Assembly: GCA_041580375.1 (NCBI GenBank) | Contig: JBFGDZ010000086.1 | Location: 1-14,086 of the forward strand | DNA length: 14,086 bases | Origin: JAPUIN01 sp041580375 | GTDB lineage: Bacteria; Acidobacteriota; Polarisedimenticolia; Gp22-AA2 | Direction: 5' to 3' | In this document: piece by piece, positions 1 to 6,696 of the stretch | Position numbering within the stretch: position 1 is the stretch's first letter | How the letters are laid out: each line of letters starts with the position of its first letter | The notes under the pieces: generated by a model | Told to the model about the DNA's origin: nothing | Databases searched by the model: none | The model's input: the letters and a program-made list of their open reading frames with translations, nothing else | Position numbers and translations under genes: made by a program

Positions 1-2
1 CC

Positions 3-122
3 ACCGAGCGTTACAAGAAACTGCTCGAGTCGTACGTCGAGCCGGTTCTCGACGCGACGATCGATGAGCGGCTGCGCGATTTCATCGCCCGCCGCAAAAC
101 AGAGATCGAGCCGGAGTTCTAG
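3..122 (+). CDS. C-terminal fragment of a probable MttB-family (trimethylamine/betaine-type) methyltransferase
   Basis: Only the last 39 codons lie in the window; the gene starts upstream of base 1. The open frame begins at base 3 and ends with TAG at 120-122. The tail contains the stretch VLDATIDERLRDFIARRKTE, which resembles the usual end of bacterial MttB-family proteins (a short loop, then 'xLDPxxDEALxxFIARRK'). MttB-family proteins move a methyl group from trimethylamine, glycine betaine or related quaternary amines to a corrinoid protein. Many bacterial members lack pyrrolysine, so the substrate cannot be guessed. The stop overlaps that of the convergent permease by the shared CTAG at 119-122. 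The neighbouring permease could supply an amine or amino acid, but this is inference. The family call rests on a short tail from memory. Confidence 0.45.
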   Translation, partial: TERYKKLLESYVEPVLDATIDERLRDFIARRKTEIEPEF

Positions 123-1438
123 GCGCGATCGCGCGCGGGCCCGCGCCCGTTCCGGCGCCGGCTCTCCAGCCAGTAAAGCAAGATCCCGCTCCCGACCAGA
201 AGCAGGGTGAGTCCCAGGATCTTGGCGATGGCGAGCGGCTTCTCGGGCTCGTCGTCGGCGGGGAACAGCGCGAGGACGAGCGCGGCCAGTGTCGAGGCGG
301 CGCCGAGCGAGGCCAGGAGGACGGCGCCCGTCCGCCCCCCGGGGGCGCGGTAGGCGCCGGCGGGGGCCGGCTCGCGCTGCACGCGGATCATGGCCGCGAA
401 CAGGAAGAGGTAGGGGATCAGGTACGAGATGACCGCCATGCTGACGAGGAGATCGTAGGCGCCCTTGACGGTCGCGCCGGCCTGGCTGAGGACGACGCAG
501 AGGACGGCGATCAGCGACTGGACGATGAGCGCGACGTGCGGCGTGCCCCACTTCGGGTGGACGCGCCCGAAGCTGGGCGGCAGGAACCGATCGATCCCGG
601 CCACGAAGGGGAGGCGCGCCGCGGCGCCGAGCCAGGCCCCGACGCTGCCCAGAGCGCTGAGCGCGACGATGAACGCCGCGATCGGCGCGATGCCCGGCAG
701 GCCGAGCCGCTCCCCTGCCGCCGCCGTCGCCTCCATGACGCCCTGCATCTCGGTCGCCTCGGCGGCGGGGATCGCGACCTGCACGGACACCGTGCCCATG
801 ATGTAGAGAAGGATGACGATCGGCGCCGCCGTGAAGATGGCGCGCGGGATCGTGCGTCGCGCGTCGCGGATCTCCTCGCCCATGAACGACGCCGCCTCGA
901 GCCCGGTCACGGCGAAGGCGATGGTGGACCAGAAGATCAGATGCTTGAGAATCGCGCCGGCGTTGTTCAGCCACTTGCCGAACTCCAGCCCCACCAGGTT
1001 GACCCAGGTGGCCAGGCCGAGGAAGAGAAGGGAGGCGACGAGGAAGTACGTCCGGCTGTCGGAGAGGTGCAGCCAGCGCGAGCCGCCCAGAAAGAGCATG
1101 TTCGCGGCGGCGAAGTAGAGGACGCCCGGGAAGTAGGGGAGGTTGCTCATCCAGTAGATCCATCCCGTCATGAAGGCGCCGAAGTCCCCGAAGGCGCGCT
1201 TGCTCCAGACGTAGATGCCCCCCTCCTCGGGGTAGCGGGACGACAGCTCCAGCACGCAGACGGCGAGCGGGACGGTCATGGTGACGAAGCCGAGCAGCCA
1301 GAACGCGATCGCCGCGGGGCCCATGCCGGCCGCCCAGGCGACCCACTGGAGATTCACACAGCAGGTGATGAAGAACAGCACCACGTCCCTGAAGCCCATG
1401 GCGCGGTGCAGCTTGCCCTTCTCGTCGGAGCGGTTCAT
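119..1438 (-). CDS. APC-superfamily amino acid/amine permease, apparently one helix short
   Basis: 439 residues from the ATG complementary to 1436-1438, preceded on the minus strand by a GGGGA ribosome site. The frame stays open further upstream, but that part is antisense to the tetR gene and is not permease-like. The protein is very hydrophobic, with about 11 membrane segments. APC features are visible: an N-terminal helix near residues 15-40, the PEEGGIYVW motif near 70-78, and a helix 6 region with the GLEAASFMGEEI motif (179-190) followed by DARRTIPRA. It probably exchanges or imports amino acids or amines across the inner membrane. Oddity: KWLNNAGAI (155-163) runs directly into LKHLIFWSTIAFA, where relatives recalled from memory have about 40 more residues, including helix 5. 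The reading frame is intact. The convergent methyltransferase-like gene may be functionally linked, but nothing shows the substrate. Confidence 0.85.
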   Translation of the reverse strand: MNRSDEKGKLHRAMGFRDVVLFFITCCVNLQWVAWAAGMGPAAIAFWLLGFVTMTVPLAVCVLELSSRYPEEGGIYVWSKRAFGDFGAFMTGWIYWMSNLPYFPGVLYFAAANMLFLGGSRWLHLSDSRTYFLVASLLFLGLATWVNLVGLEFGKWLNNAGAILKHLIFWSTIAFAVTGLEAASFMGEEIRDARRTIPRAIFTAAPIVILLYIMGTVSVQVAIPAAEATEMQGVMEATAAAGERLGLPGIAPIAAFIVALSALGSVGAWLGAAARLPFVAGIDRFLPPSFGRVHPKWGTPHVALIVQSLIAVLCVVLSQAGATVKGAYDLLVSMAVISYLIPYLFLFAAMIRVQREPAPAGAYRAPGGRTGAVLLASLGAASTLAALVLALFPADDEPEKPLAIAKILGLTLLLVGSGILLYWLESRRRNGRGPARDRA

Positions 1439-1503
1439 GCGAGGTCCCCGTGAGGTGGCTGGCGCGGGACGGCAACCGGCCCCGTCCGCCGGCGGGGCGG
1501 CGT

Positions 1504-1518
1504 CCCGCACGATGCGGG
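1504..1518. other. Short perfect hairpin upstream of the permease gene
   Basis: CCCGCA (1504-1509), a three-base loop CGA, and TGCGGG (1513-1518) form a perfect six-pair stem in the divergent gap between the permease start (1438) and tetR (1679). It would lie in the permease leader if transcription starts upstream of it. No convincing sigma-70 promoter for the permease was found on the minus strand. Such stems occur by chance in GC-rich DNA, so any role is unproven. Confidence 0.25.
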
Positions 1519-1604
1519 GGAGCGCCGGGGGCTCCCTCGTTGTACACTCCGGCCGGCCGGTCGACCCCGCCGGGCTGCGGGCGGGGACCATCCGGTCTCT
1601 CGAC

Positions 1605-1633
1605 TTGACATCGGACCGCCCCGGGCGTACCCT
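1605..1633 (+). promoter_or_regulatory. Sigma-70-type promoter of the tetR-led operon
   Basis: A perfect -35 TTGACA (1605-1610) is followed after 17 bases by TACCCT (1628-1633) as a -10 with weaker fit. Transcription would start near 1640, about 40 bases before the tetR ATG. The -10 runs into the palindrome beginning at 1632, so repressor and polymerase would compete. Confidence 0.65.
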
Positions 1634-1653
1634 ACCTACCGGTCGGTAGGTAG
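1632..1653. promoter_or_regulatory. TetR-family operator palindrome
   Basis: Two ten-base arms, CTACCTACCG (1632-1641) and CGGTAGGTAG (1644-1653), are exact reverse complements around the two-base centre GT. Size and sequence style (ACCG..CGGT core) fit operators of acyl-CoA-responsive TetR regulators. The site covers the end of the -10 and the likely start site and lies 25 bases before the tetR ATG. Inference: the adjacent TetR protein binds here and represses its own operon until a ligand, probably an acyl-CoA, releases it. Confidence 0.75.
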
Positions 1654-1678
1654 CGGATCCGGCGCCCGCGGAGGACAC

Positions 1679-2284
1679 ATGAAGCGCAGGATCCGTCACG
1701 ACCGCCCGAAACGCCAGGCCCAGATCCTGGAGACGTCGGCGCGCATTTTCTGCGAGAAGGGGTTCGATCGCGCGTCCATGGGCGACATCTCCGAGGCGCT
1801 CGGGCTGACGAAGGCGGGTGTCTACCACCACATCCGGAGCAAGGAGGAGCTCCTCTTCGAGATCATGTCGTACGGCATGGATCTCTTCGAGATCAAGGTG
1901 CTCAATCGCGTCACGGGAATCAAGGATCCGCTGCAGCGCCTGCGCGCGACGCTCAAGGGGCACGTGCTGCTCGTCACCCGCGATCGCCCCAAGGAGGTTA
2001 CGGTGATCCTGCACGAGAGTAGCGCGCTGAAGGGCAAGTTCCGCGACGCCATCAACCGTCGCAAGCGCCGTTACGTCCAGTTCCTCAAGAAGACGTTCCG
2101 CGACCTGCAGAAGACGGGGCGGGCCCGCCGCATCGATCCGGGCGTGGCCGCCTTCGCCCTGCTCGGAATGGTGAACTGGATCTACCAGTGGCACCGTCCG
2201 GGCGGCCGGCTCACGGAGGAGGAGATCGCGGACGCCTTCACCGATCTGTTCCTGCGCGGCATTCTCGACCGGCAGGCCTCATGA
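1679..2284 (+). CDS. TetR/AcrR-family transcriptional regulator
   Basis: 201 residues, a normal TetR length. The start is ATG 1679 with GGAGG at 1670-1674. The N-terminal DNA-binding domain covers roughly residues 12-60: the ILETSARIFCEKGF helix, then the helix-turn-helix around MGDISEALGLTKAGVYHHI and the closing SKEELLFEI. The C-terminal half (about 75-195) is the ligand-binding and dimer region and is not recognisable to a specific ligand; its style recalls acyl-CoA-responsive members of the KstR2/FadR kind. It is the first gene of the operon, sits just downstream of the palindrome at 1632-1653, and its TGA overlaps ATG 2281 of the next frame (ATGA). Likely role: autorepressor controlling the downstream CoA-thioester genes. 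The family is certain; ligand and regulon are inferred. Confidence 0.93.
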   Translation: MKRRIRHDRPKRQAQILETSARIFCEKGFDRASMGDISEALGLTKAGVYHHIRSKEELLFEIMSYGMDLFEIKVLNRVTGIKDPLQRLRATLKGHVLLVTRDRPKEVTVILHESSALKGKFRDAINRRKRRYVQFLKKTFRDLQKTGRARRIDPGVAAFALLGMVNWIYQWHRPGGRLTEEEIADAFTDLFLRGILDRQAS

Positions 2285-2307
2285 ACGGGGCGCCGGGGGA
2301 GCGAGCG

Positions 2308-3360
2308 ATGAAGGCGGGACGGGAGGTCGGCATCCTCGGGTACGGCGCCTACGTGCCGAGAACCCGGATCCGGAACGCCACGATCGCGTCCGCCTGGGGG
2401 CGCGCGGCGAACGGTCGATATCCGGTGCGGGAGAAGTCGGTCCCCGGTCTCGACGAGGACACCGTGACGATGGCGATCGAGGCGGCCCGCGGAGCCGTCG
2501 CCCGGGCCGGCGTCGACTCCGGGTCCATCCGGGCCGTCTGGATCGGCAGCGAGTCGAAGCCGTACGCGGTGAAGCCCTCCGGCACCATCGTTGCGGAGGC
2601 GATCGGCGCGACCCCCTGGGTGAGCGCCGCGGATCTCGAGTTCGCCTGCAAGGCGGGATCAGAGGCGGTGCTCGCGGCCTGCGCGCTCGTCGGCTCCGGC
2701 ATGGCGGACCTCGCCATGGGGATCGGCATGGACGCCGCGCAGAGCAAGCCGGGCGATCATCTCGAATACACCGCCTCGGCGGGCGGCGCCGCATTTCTGA
2801 TCGGACCCGCGAAGCAGGCGGTGGCGCGCATCGAGGCCATGACCTCGTACGTGAGCGACACGCCGGACTTCTTCCGCCGTCAGCACATGCACTATCCGGA
2901 GCACGGCCACCGGTTCACCGGCGAGCCGGGCTACTTCGGTCATTCGCGCGGGGCCGCGCGCGGCCTGCTCGAATCGCTCGGCCGCCGCGCCTCCGATTAC
3001 CGCTTCGCGGTCTTCCACCAGCCCAACCCGAAGTTCATGCGGCGGATCGCGGCCGAGATCGGATTCAGCGAGGAGCAGATCGCCCCGGGCGCGGTGGTGG
3101 ACCACATCGGCAACACCTACTCGGGCGCCTCCCTCATCGGCCTGGCGGGGATCCTGGACGTGGCCGACGAGGGGGATCGGATCTTCTTCTGCTCCTACGG
3201 ATCCGGGGCCGGCAGCGACGCCCTGTCGCTCGTCGCGACCGCGCGGCTGCGCGATTCGCGCGGCGCCGCTCCCGCGGTGCGCGACTATCTGGAACGGCGG
3301 CACGAGATCGACGATTACGGGCGTTATCTGAGGCAGGCGGGCAAGATCCGCCTGCAGTGA
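2308..3360 (+). CDS. Archaeal-type hydroxymethylglutaryl-CoA synthase family protein
   Basis: 350 residues from ATG 2308, chosen for the GGGGGA ribosome site just before it and because this length equals archaeal HMG-CoA synthases. An in-frame ATG at 2281, overlapping the tetR stop, is the alternative. The thiolase-fold catalytic set is intact: Glu82 in the GSESKPYAVKP motif, nucleophile Cys114 in DLEFACKAG, His237 in FHQPNPKF, then the signatures IGNTYSGAS (267-275) and SYGSGAGSDA (296-305). Archaeal enzymes join acetyl-CoA to acetoacetyl-CoA. They work in a complex with a thiolase and a DUF35 protein, which are exactly the next two genes. No HMG-CoA reductase or mevalonate kinase is nearby, and the remaining operon is catabolic. 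The true reaction may therefore be another Claisen condensation, or its reverse, on a different acyl-CoA. Fold and active site are secure; substrate is not. Confidence 0.88.
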   Translation: MKAGREVGILGYGAYVPRTRIRNATIASAWGRAANGRYPVREKSVPGLDEDTVTMAIEAARGAVARAGVDSGSIRAVWIGSESKPYAVKPSGTIVAEAIGATPWVSAADLEFACKAGSEAVLAACALVGSGMADLAMGIGMDAAQSKPGDHLEYTASAGGAAFLIGPAKQAVARIEAMTSYVSDTPDFFRRQHMHYPEHGHRFTGEPGYFGHSRGAARGLLESLGRRASDYRFAVFHQPNPKFMRRIAAEIGFSEEQIAPGAVVDHIGNTYSGASLIGLAGILDVADEGDRIFFCSYGSGAGSDALSLVATARLRDSRGAAPAVRDYLERRHEIDDYGRYLRQAGKIRLQ

Positions 3361-3371
3361 CGGGGGACACG

Positions 3372-4523
3372 GTGCGGGACGTCGGCATCCTCGGGATCGG
3401 TCAGACGGTGGTCGCGGAGCACTGGGGCCGCTCGATCCGGGACCTGTCCGCCGAGGCGGCGTCGAAGGCGTGGCGGGACGCCGGGGTCGACCGGATCGAC
3501 GCCCTCTACGTCGGCAACATGGCCTCGGGGATTCTCTGCGGCCAGGAGAACCTGGCGACCCTCGTGGCGGACGCGCTCGGCGTCCTGCCGATCGAGGCGG
3601 TCAAGATCGAGGCGGCCTGCGCCTCCGGCGGTGCCGCGCTGCGCGCCGCGTATCTGGCCGTGGCGGCCGGGGTCCACGACTACGCCCTGGTGGTCGGCGC
3701 GGAGAAGATGACCGACCTGCTGACCGACGGCGTCACGACGGCCCTGGCGACGGCGGCCGACGCCGACTACGAGGCGGGGCACGGCATCTCGTTCGTGGCG
3801 CTGAACGCGCTCCTGATGCGGCGCTACATGCACGAGCACGGTGCGCGCCACGAAGACTTCGCGCCGTTCTCGATCAACAGCCACCGCAACGCGGCGGACA
3901 ATCCGAACGCGATGTACCGCGATCCAATCACGGCCGACGACTTCGCGCGCTCGCCGGTGATCGCCGATCCGATCAACATTCTCGATTCGGCCGGGATCTG
4001 TGACGGCGCGGCCGCTGTCCTCATCGGCCCTCTCGCGGGGGCGCGCGCCCCGCGGAGAGCGCCGGTCCGCATCGCCGCGTCCACCTGCGCGACCGACACC
4101 GTCGGCCTGGCGGAGCGATCCGATCCGCTGGAGTGGAGGGCGGTGGGGGACTCGGCCCGGCTGGCCTTCCGCCAGGCGCAGATCGCCCCGAAGGACGTCG
4201 ACCTGTACGAGGTCCACGACGCGTTCACCATCGTGTCGGTGATCAGCCTGGAGGCCGTCGGGTTCGCCGACCGCGGCACGGCTCTGAAGCTGGCGGCCGA
4301 GGGCCGCATCGCGCGCGACGGGGACATCCCGATCTGCTCGCTGGGAGGCCTCAAGGGCCGCGGGCATCCGGTGGGCGCGAGCGGCGTCTACCAGATCGTC
4401 GAGGTGGTTCAGCAGCTGCGGGGCGAGGCCGGCGGGGCGCAGATCCGCGGCGCCCGCGTCGGCATGGCCCAGAGCGTGGGCGGGTCCGGATCGGTCGCCG
4501 TGACCCATATTTTGAAGACCTGA
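3372..4523 (+). CDS. Thiolase-family protein (SCP2/archaeal acetoacetyl-CoA thiolase type)
   Basis: 383 residues from GTG 3372, preferred because GGGGGA (3362-3367) precedes it and the protein then begins MRDVGILGIGQT like archaeal thiolases. GTG 3357, overlapping the upstream TGA as GTGA, would add five residues. Nucleophile Cys83 lies in IEAACASGGAAL. Further thiolase elements are the YEVHDAFTIVS segment, GGLKGRGHPVGASG with the active-site His, and the closing GGSGSVAVTHIL. The typical thiolase CxG near the end is not seen, as usual for SCP2-type members. These enzymes cleave or form 3-oxoacyl-CoA and usually need a DUF35 partner, encoded immediately downstream. In archaea it supplies acetoacetyl-CoA to the HMG-CoA synthase encoded upstream. 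Here it may instead cleave a pathway intermediate, as BbsAB or Ltp-type enzymes do. Confidence 0.88.
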   Translation: MRDVGILGIGQTVVAEHWGRSIRDLSAEAASKAWRDAGVDRIDALYVGNMASGILCGQENLATLVADALGVLPIEAVKIEAACASGGAALRAAYLAVAAGVHDYALVVGAEKMTDLLTDGVTTALATAADADYEAGHGISFVALNALLMRRYMHEHGARHEDFAPFSINSHRNAADNPNAMYRDPITADDFARSPVIADPINILDSAGICDGAAAVLIGPLAGARAPRRAPVRIAASTCATDTVGLAERSDPLEWRAVGDSARLAFRQAQIAPKDVDLYEVHDAFTIVSVISLEAVGFADRGTALKLAAEGRIARDGDIPICSLGGLKGRGHPVGASGVYQIVEVVQQLRGEAGGAQIRGARVGMAQSVGGSGSVAVTHILKT

Positions 4524-4548
4524 CGCGCTCCGCATCGAGGGGATCCGC

Positions 4549-4965
4549 ATGGAACTGCCACGCCACCACCGCATGCGCCGGACGTTCTACCGGCTCGAGG
4601 GGAGCCTGTGTCGCGCCTGCGACCGCCGGTTCTTCCCGCCCCGGACCCTCTGCCCCGGCTGCCGCGGCGGGGATCTCGAGACCGTCGCCTTCAGCGGCCG
4701 CGGCACGCTCTACTCGTTCACCCGCATCGGCCAGCCGCCGCGCGGCTTCGCCTCGATGACCCCGTACGACGTCGGCATGGTGCGGCTGGAGGAGGGCCCC
4801 CTCGTCACGGCCCAGCTCACCGACACCGACGGCGTCGATCTCGTGATCGGCATGCCGGTCGAGATGGTCACCCGCAAGGTGCGCGACGCTTCGGAGCACG
4901 GCCCGATCGTCTACGGCTATAAATTCCGTCCCCTCCTCGCCACCTCCTCCCGACGGGGCTCGTGA
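4549..4965 (+). CDS. DUF35 zinc-ribbon/OB-fold acyl-CoA-associated protein
   Basis: 138 residues from ATG 4549 with AGGGGA (4538-4543) upstream. A rubredoxin-like zinc ribbon has Cys21, Cys24, Cys35 and Cys38 (CRAC and CPGC pairs). An OB-fold follows from about residue 48, starting with GRGTLYSFTRIGQPP and including PYDVGMVRLEEGP. The final ten residues are low-complexity Ser/Arg. DUF35 proteins have no catalysis of their own. They bind CoA and hold thiolase and HMG-CoA synthase together in archaea, and pair with thiolases or aldolases in bacteria (BbsA, ChsH2). The position right after the thiolase gene fits that partner role. The gap to the thiolase stop is 25 bases. The next gene's GTG lies four bases past this stop. 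Confidence 0.9.
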   Translation: MELPRHHRMRRTFYRLEGSLCRACDRRFFPPRTLCPGCRGGDLETVAFSGRGTLYSFTRIGQPPRGFASMTPYDVGMVRLEEGPLVTAQLTDTDGVDLVIGMPVEMVTRKVRDASEHGPIVYGYKFRPLLATSSRRGS

Positions 4966-4969
4966 GGCC

Positions 4970-5881
4970 GTGAGCGGGACGCGCCCGGAGGCGCTGATCG
5001 GCATCGGCGAGGCCGCCGCGCTCGTGCGCGACGGCATGGTCGTCGGCCTGTCGGGGTTCTCGTATCAGAACCCGCCCATGGCGCTCGTGCGGGAGATCAT
5101 CCGCCGGCGCGTGAGCGGCCTGACGATCGTCTCGGGCCCGACCTCCGGACTCGAGACCGATCTCCTGATCGGCGCCGGTTGCGTGAGCCGCGTCGTGACG
5201 GCCGGCGTCGCGTTCGAGCGCGTCCTGTCGATCGCGCCGGCGTTCCGTCGCGCCGCCGAGGAGGGCGCGATCCGCGTGTGGGAGTGCGATGAGTGCGTGT
5301 GGCACGTCGCCCTCAAGGCGGGGGCCTGGGGCCTGCCCTATCTCCTCTGGCGGGGCGGCGTGGCGACGTCCATTCCCGAGCTCAACCCCGAGATCCGCGA
5401 GGTCGAGGAGGATGGGCTCCGCTACCTCCGCGTGCCGCCGATCCGGCCCGACATCGTGTTCCTGCACGCCGCCGAGGCGGATCCCCATGGCAACGTTCTC
5501 GCCGCGCGCGAGGCCTACCTGGGGCGCACCTTCTCCGAGCGCGCCCTCGCGCTCGCGTGCCGGGGGCCGGTGATCGCGTCGGTCGAGCGCCTCGTCCCGA
5601 ACGACGAGGTCGTGGAGTCACCGCACCTCACGATCGTCCGGGGCGCGCGCGTCGCCGTCGCGCCGGGAGGCGCCCATCCGGGCGGCGTGAGCGGGCGATA
5701 CGTCCCCGATCTGGAGCACTACGCCGAGTACTGCGAGGCGGGGGAGCGGTGCCGCCGCGGGGACCCGGCGCCCTACCGCAATTACCTGGAGCGCTACGTC
5801 TACGGCCCGCAGGATCACGACGATTATCTGAAGATGGCCGGCGCCGATCGGCTGGAGCGGCTGCGCATGGCGGGCACATGA
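4970..5881 (+). CDS. CoA-transferase-fold alpha subunit (IpdA/GctA-like)
   Basis: 303 residues from GTG 4970, with GAGG at 4964-4967 overlapping the previous stop region. Features of the class I CoA-transferase alpha subunit are: the opening strand DGMVVGLSGF (21-30) followed by NPPMALVREI, a glycine-rich LLIGAG, the WECDE segment (104-108), RPDIVFLHAAEADPHGN, and APGGAHPGG. The C-terminal DHDDYLKMAGADRLERLRM helix is typical of the GctA/IpdA group. Glu105 and Glu108 lie in the region where IpdA keeps its catalytic acid; this placement was aligned by eye. Its partner beta subunit starts in a 4-base ATGA overlap, so the two are probably made in equal amounts. IpdAB hydrolyses a steroid-derived cyclic 3-oxoacyl-CoA; GctAB moves CoA to glutaconate. 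The reaction here is inferred to be IpdAB-like, and the substrate is unknown. Confidence 0.82.
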   Translation: MSGTRPEALIGIGEAAALVRDGMVVGLSGFSYQNPPMALVREIIRRRVSGLTIVSGPTSGLETDLLIGAGCVSRVVTAGVAFERVLSIAPAFRRAAEEGAIRVWECDECVWHVALKAGAWGLPYLLWRGGVATSIPELNPEIREVEEDGLRYLRVPPIRPDIVFLHAAEADPHGNVLAAREAYLGRTFSERALALACRGPVIASVERLVPNDEVVESPHLTIVRGARVAVAPGGAHPGGVSGRYVPDLEHYAEYCEAGERCRRGDPAPYRNYLERYVYGPQDHDDYLKMAGADRLERLRMAGT

Positions 5882-6696
5882 GCGCGGCGGATCGCGCCAG
5901 GCTGATCGCATGCGTGGTGGCCCGCGAGCTCCACGAGGGGGAGATCGTGGCGTTCGGCCTGCACGCCGAGCTGATGCTGGCGGCGGCCCTGCTCGCGCAG
6001 CGATCGCACGCGCCCGGCCTGATCATCCGGCACGGGCTGCGGGTGGAGCGCGGCCCGGGACTCGGCCCGCCGGCGTGGACGGATGATCGCCGGAGCCGCT
6101 CGCACGAGATGGTCGAGTATCGCGAGGCGCACGACGCCGTCCTGGACGTCGCGAATCCCGAGTCGCCGATGCGGTTCTGCGACGTCTTCTTCGTCGGGGG
6201 GATGCAGATCGATCGCGAGGGAAGCACGAACCTGATCGGCATTCGCGGCGAGGGAGGCCGCATGAAAGTGCGCGGGCCGGGCTCCATCGGGACTCCGTCG
6301 ATCGGCTCGCTCGCGCGCCGGGTCATCCTGTTCTCCGGGGAGCACTCGACGCAGCGTTTCGTGGAGCGGGTCGACTACGTCTCCGTGCCGGGATGGAGGC
6401 GCCGGGCGTCGGCCGGACTGCCGGGCGGACCGGCCCTGTGCGTCACGCCGCTGGCCGTCATGGACTTCGAGGACGGATTCATGCGGCTGCGCTCGGTGCA
6501 CCCGGGCGCGAGCGAGGAGGAGGTGCGAGCGCGCACCGGGTTTCCGCTGGCCGGGAGGCCGGGCGGAGCGCCGCGCACGCCTCCCCCGACGCCGGCCGAA
6601 TCGGCGGCGCTCGACGCCATCGATCCCACCGGACGGCTCGCGGATGTCCCTCTCGACGCGGGCGTCGCGCCGGCGCGCCGGGGCGTCGATCGATGA
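5878..6696 (+). CDS. CoA-transferase-fold beta subunit (IpdB/GctB-like), catalytic Glu missing
   Basis: 272 residues from ATG 5878, which overlaps the alpha-subunit TGA. Beta-subunit landmarks are DVFFVGGMQIDREGSTN, KVRGPGSIGTPSIGSLA, the ERVDYVSVPGW segment, and a C-terminal SVHPGASEEEVRARTGF with the usual 'xHPGxxxxxVxxxTGF' form. In GctB the catalytic glutamate lies in a VESG motif shortly after 'APD'. Here the matching stretch after HAPG reads LIIRHGLRVE, with His52/Gly53 (6031-6036) where the Glu should be. IpdB likewise lacks it and its complex is a hydrolase. The C-terminus from about 220 carries a Pro-rich tail (TPPPTPAES). The gene ends in an ATGA overlap with the fused homologue that follows. 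The family assignment is firm; hydrolase rather than transferase is an inference from the missing residue. Confidence 0.8.
   Translation: MSAADRARLIACVVARELHEGEIVAFGLHAELMLAAALLAQRSHAPGLIIRHGLRVERGPGLGPPAWTDDRRSRSHEMVEYREAHDAVLDVANPESPMRFCDVFFVGGMQIDREGSTNLIGIRGEGGRMKVRGPGSIGTPSIGSLARRVILFSGEHSTQRFVERVDYVSVPGWRRRASAGLPGGPALCVTPLAVMDFEDGFMRLRSVHPGASEEEVRARTGFPLAGRPGGAPRTPPPTPAESAALDAIDPTGRLADVPLDAGVAPARRGVDR

Noticed and set aside
536..1453. Plus-strand frame of 305 codons opposite the permease
   Set aside because: Low-complexity Arg/Gly/His-rich product, typical of a shadow frame in GC-rich DNA; the permease on the other strand is clear.
1439..2194. N-terminal extension of the permease frame by 252 residues on the minus strand
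   Set aside because: It is antisense to tetR and its promoter, Arg-rich, and has no membrane character; the permease begins naturally at 1438.
3324..4574. Minus-strand frame of 416 codons opposite the thiolase
   Set aside because: Arg/His/Asp-rich shadow of a well-supported thiolase; no recognisable domain.
2308..4965. Reading the trio as a complete mevalonate pathway start
   Set aside because: No HMG-CoA reductase, mevalonate kinase or decarboxylase is present, and the operon continues with catabolic-type enzymes.
5293..5877. Long upstream extension of the beta-subunit frame
   Set aside because: It lies inside the alpha-subunit gene in another frame; the beta fold starts at ATG 5878.
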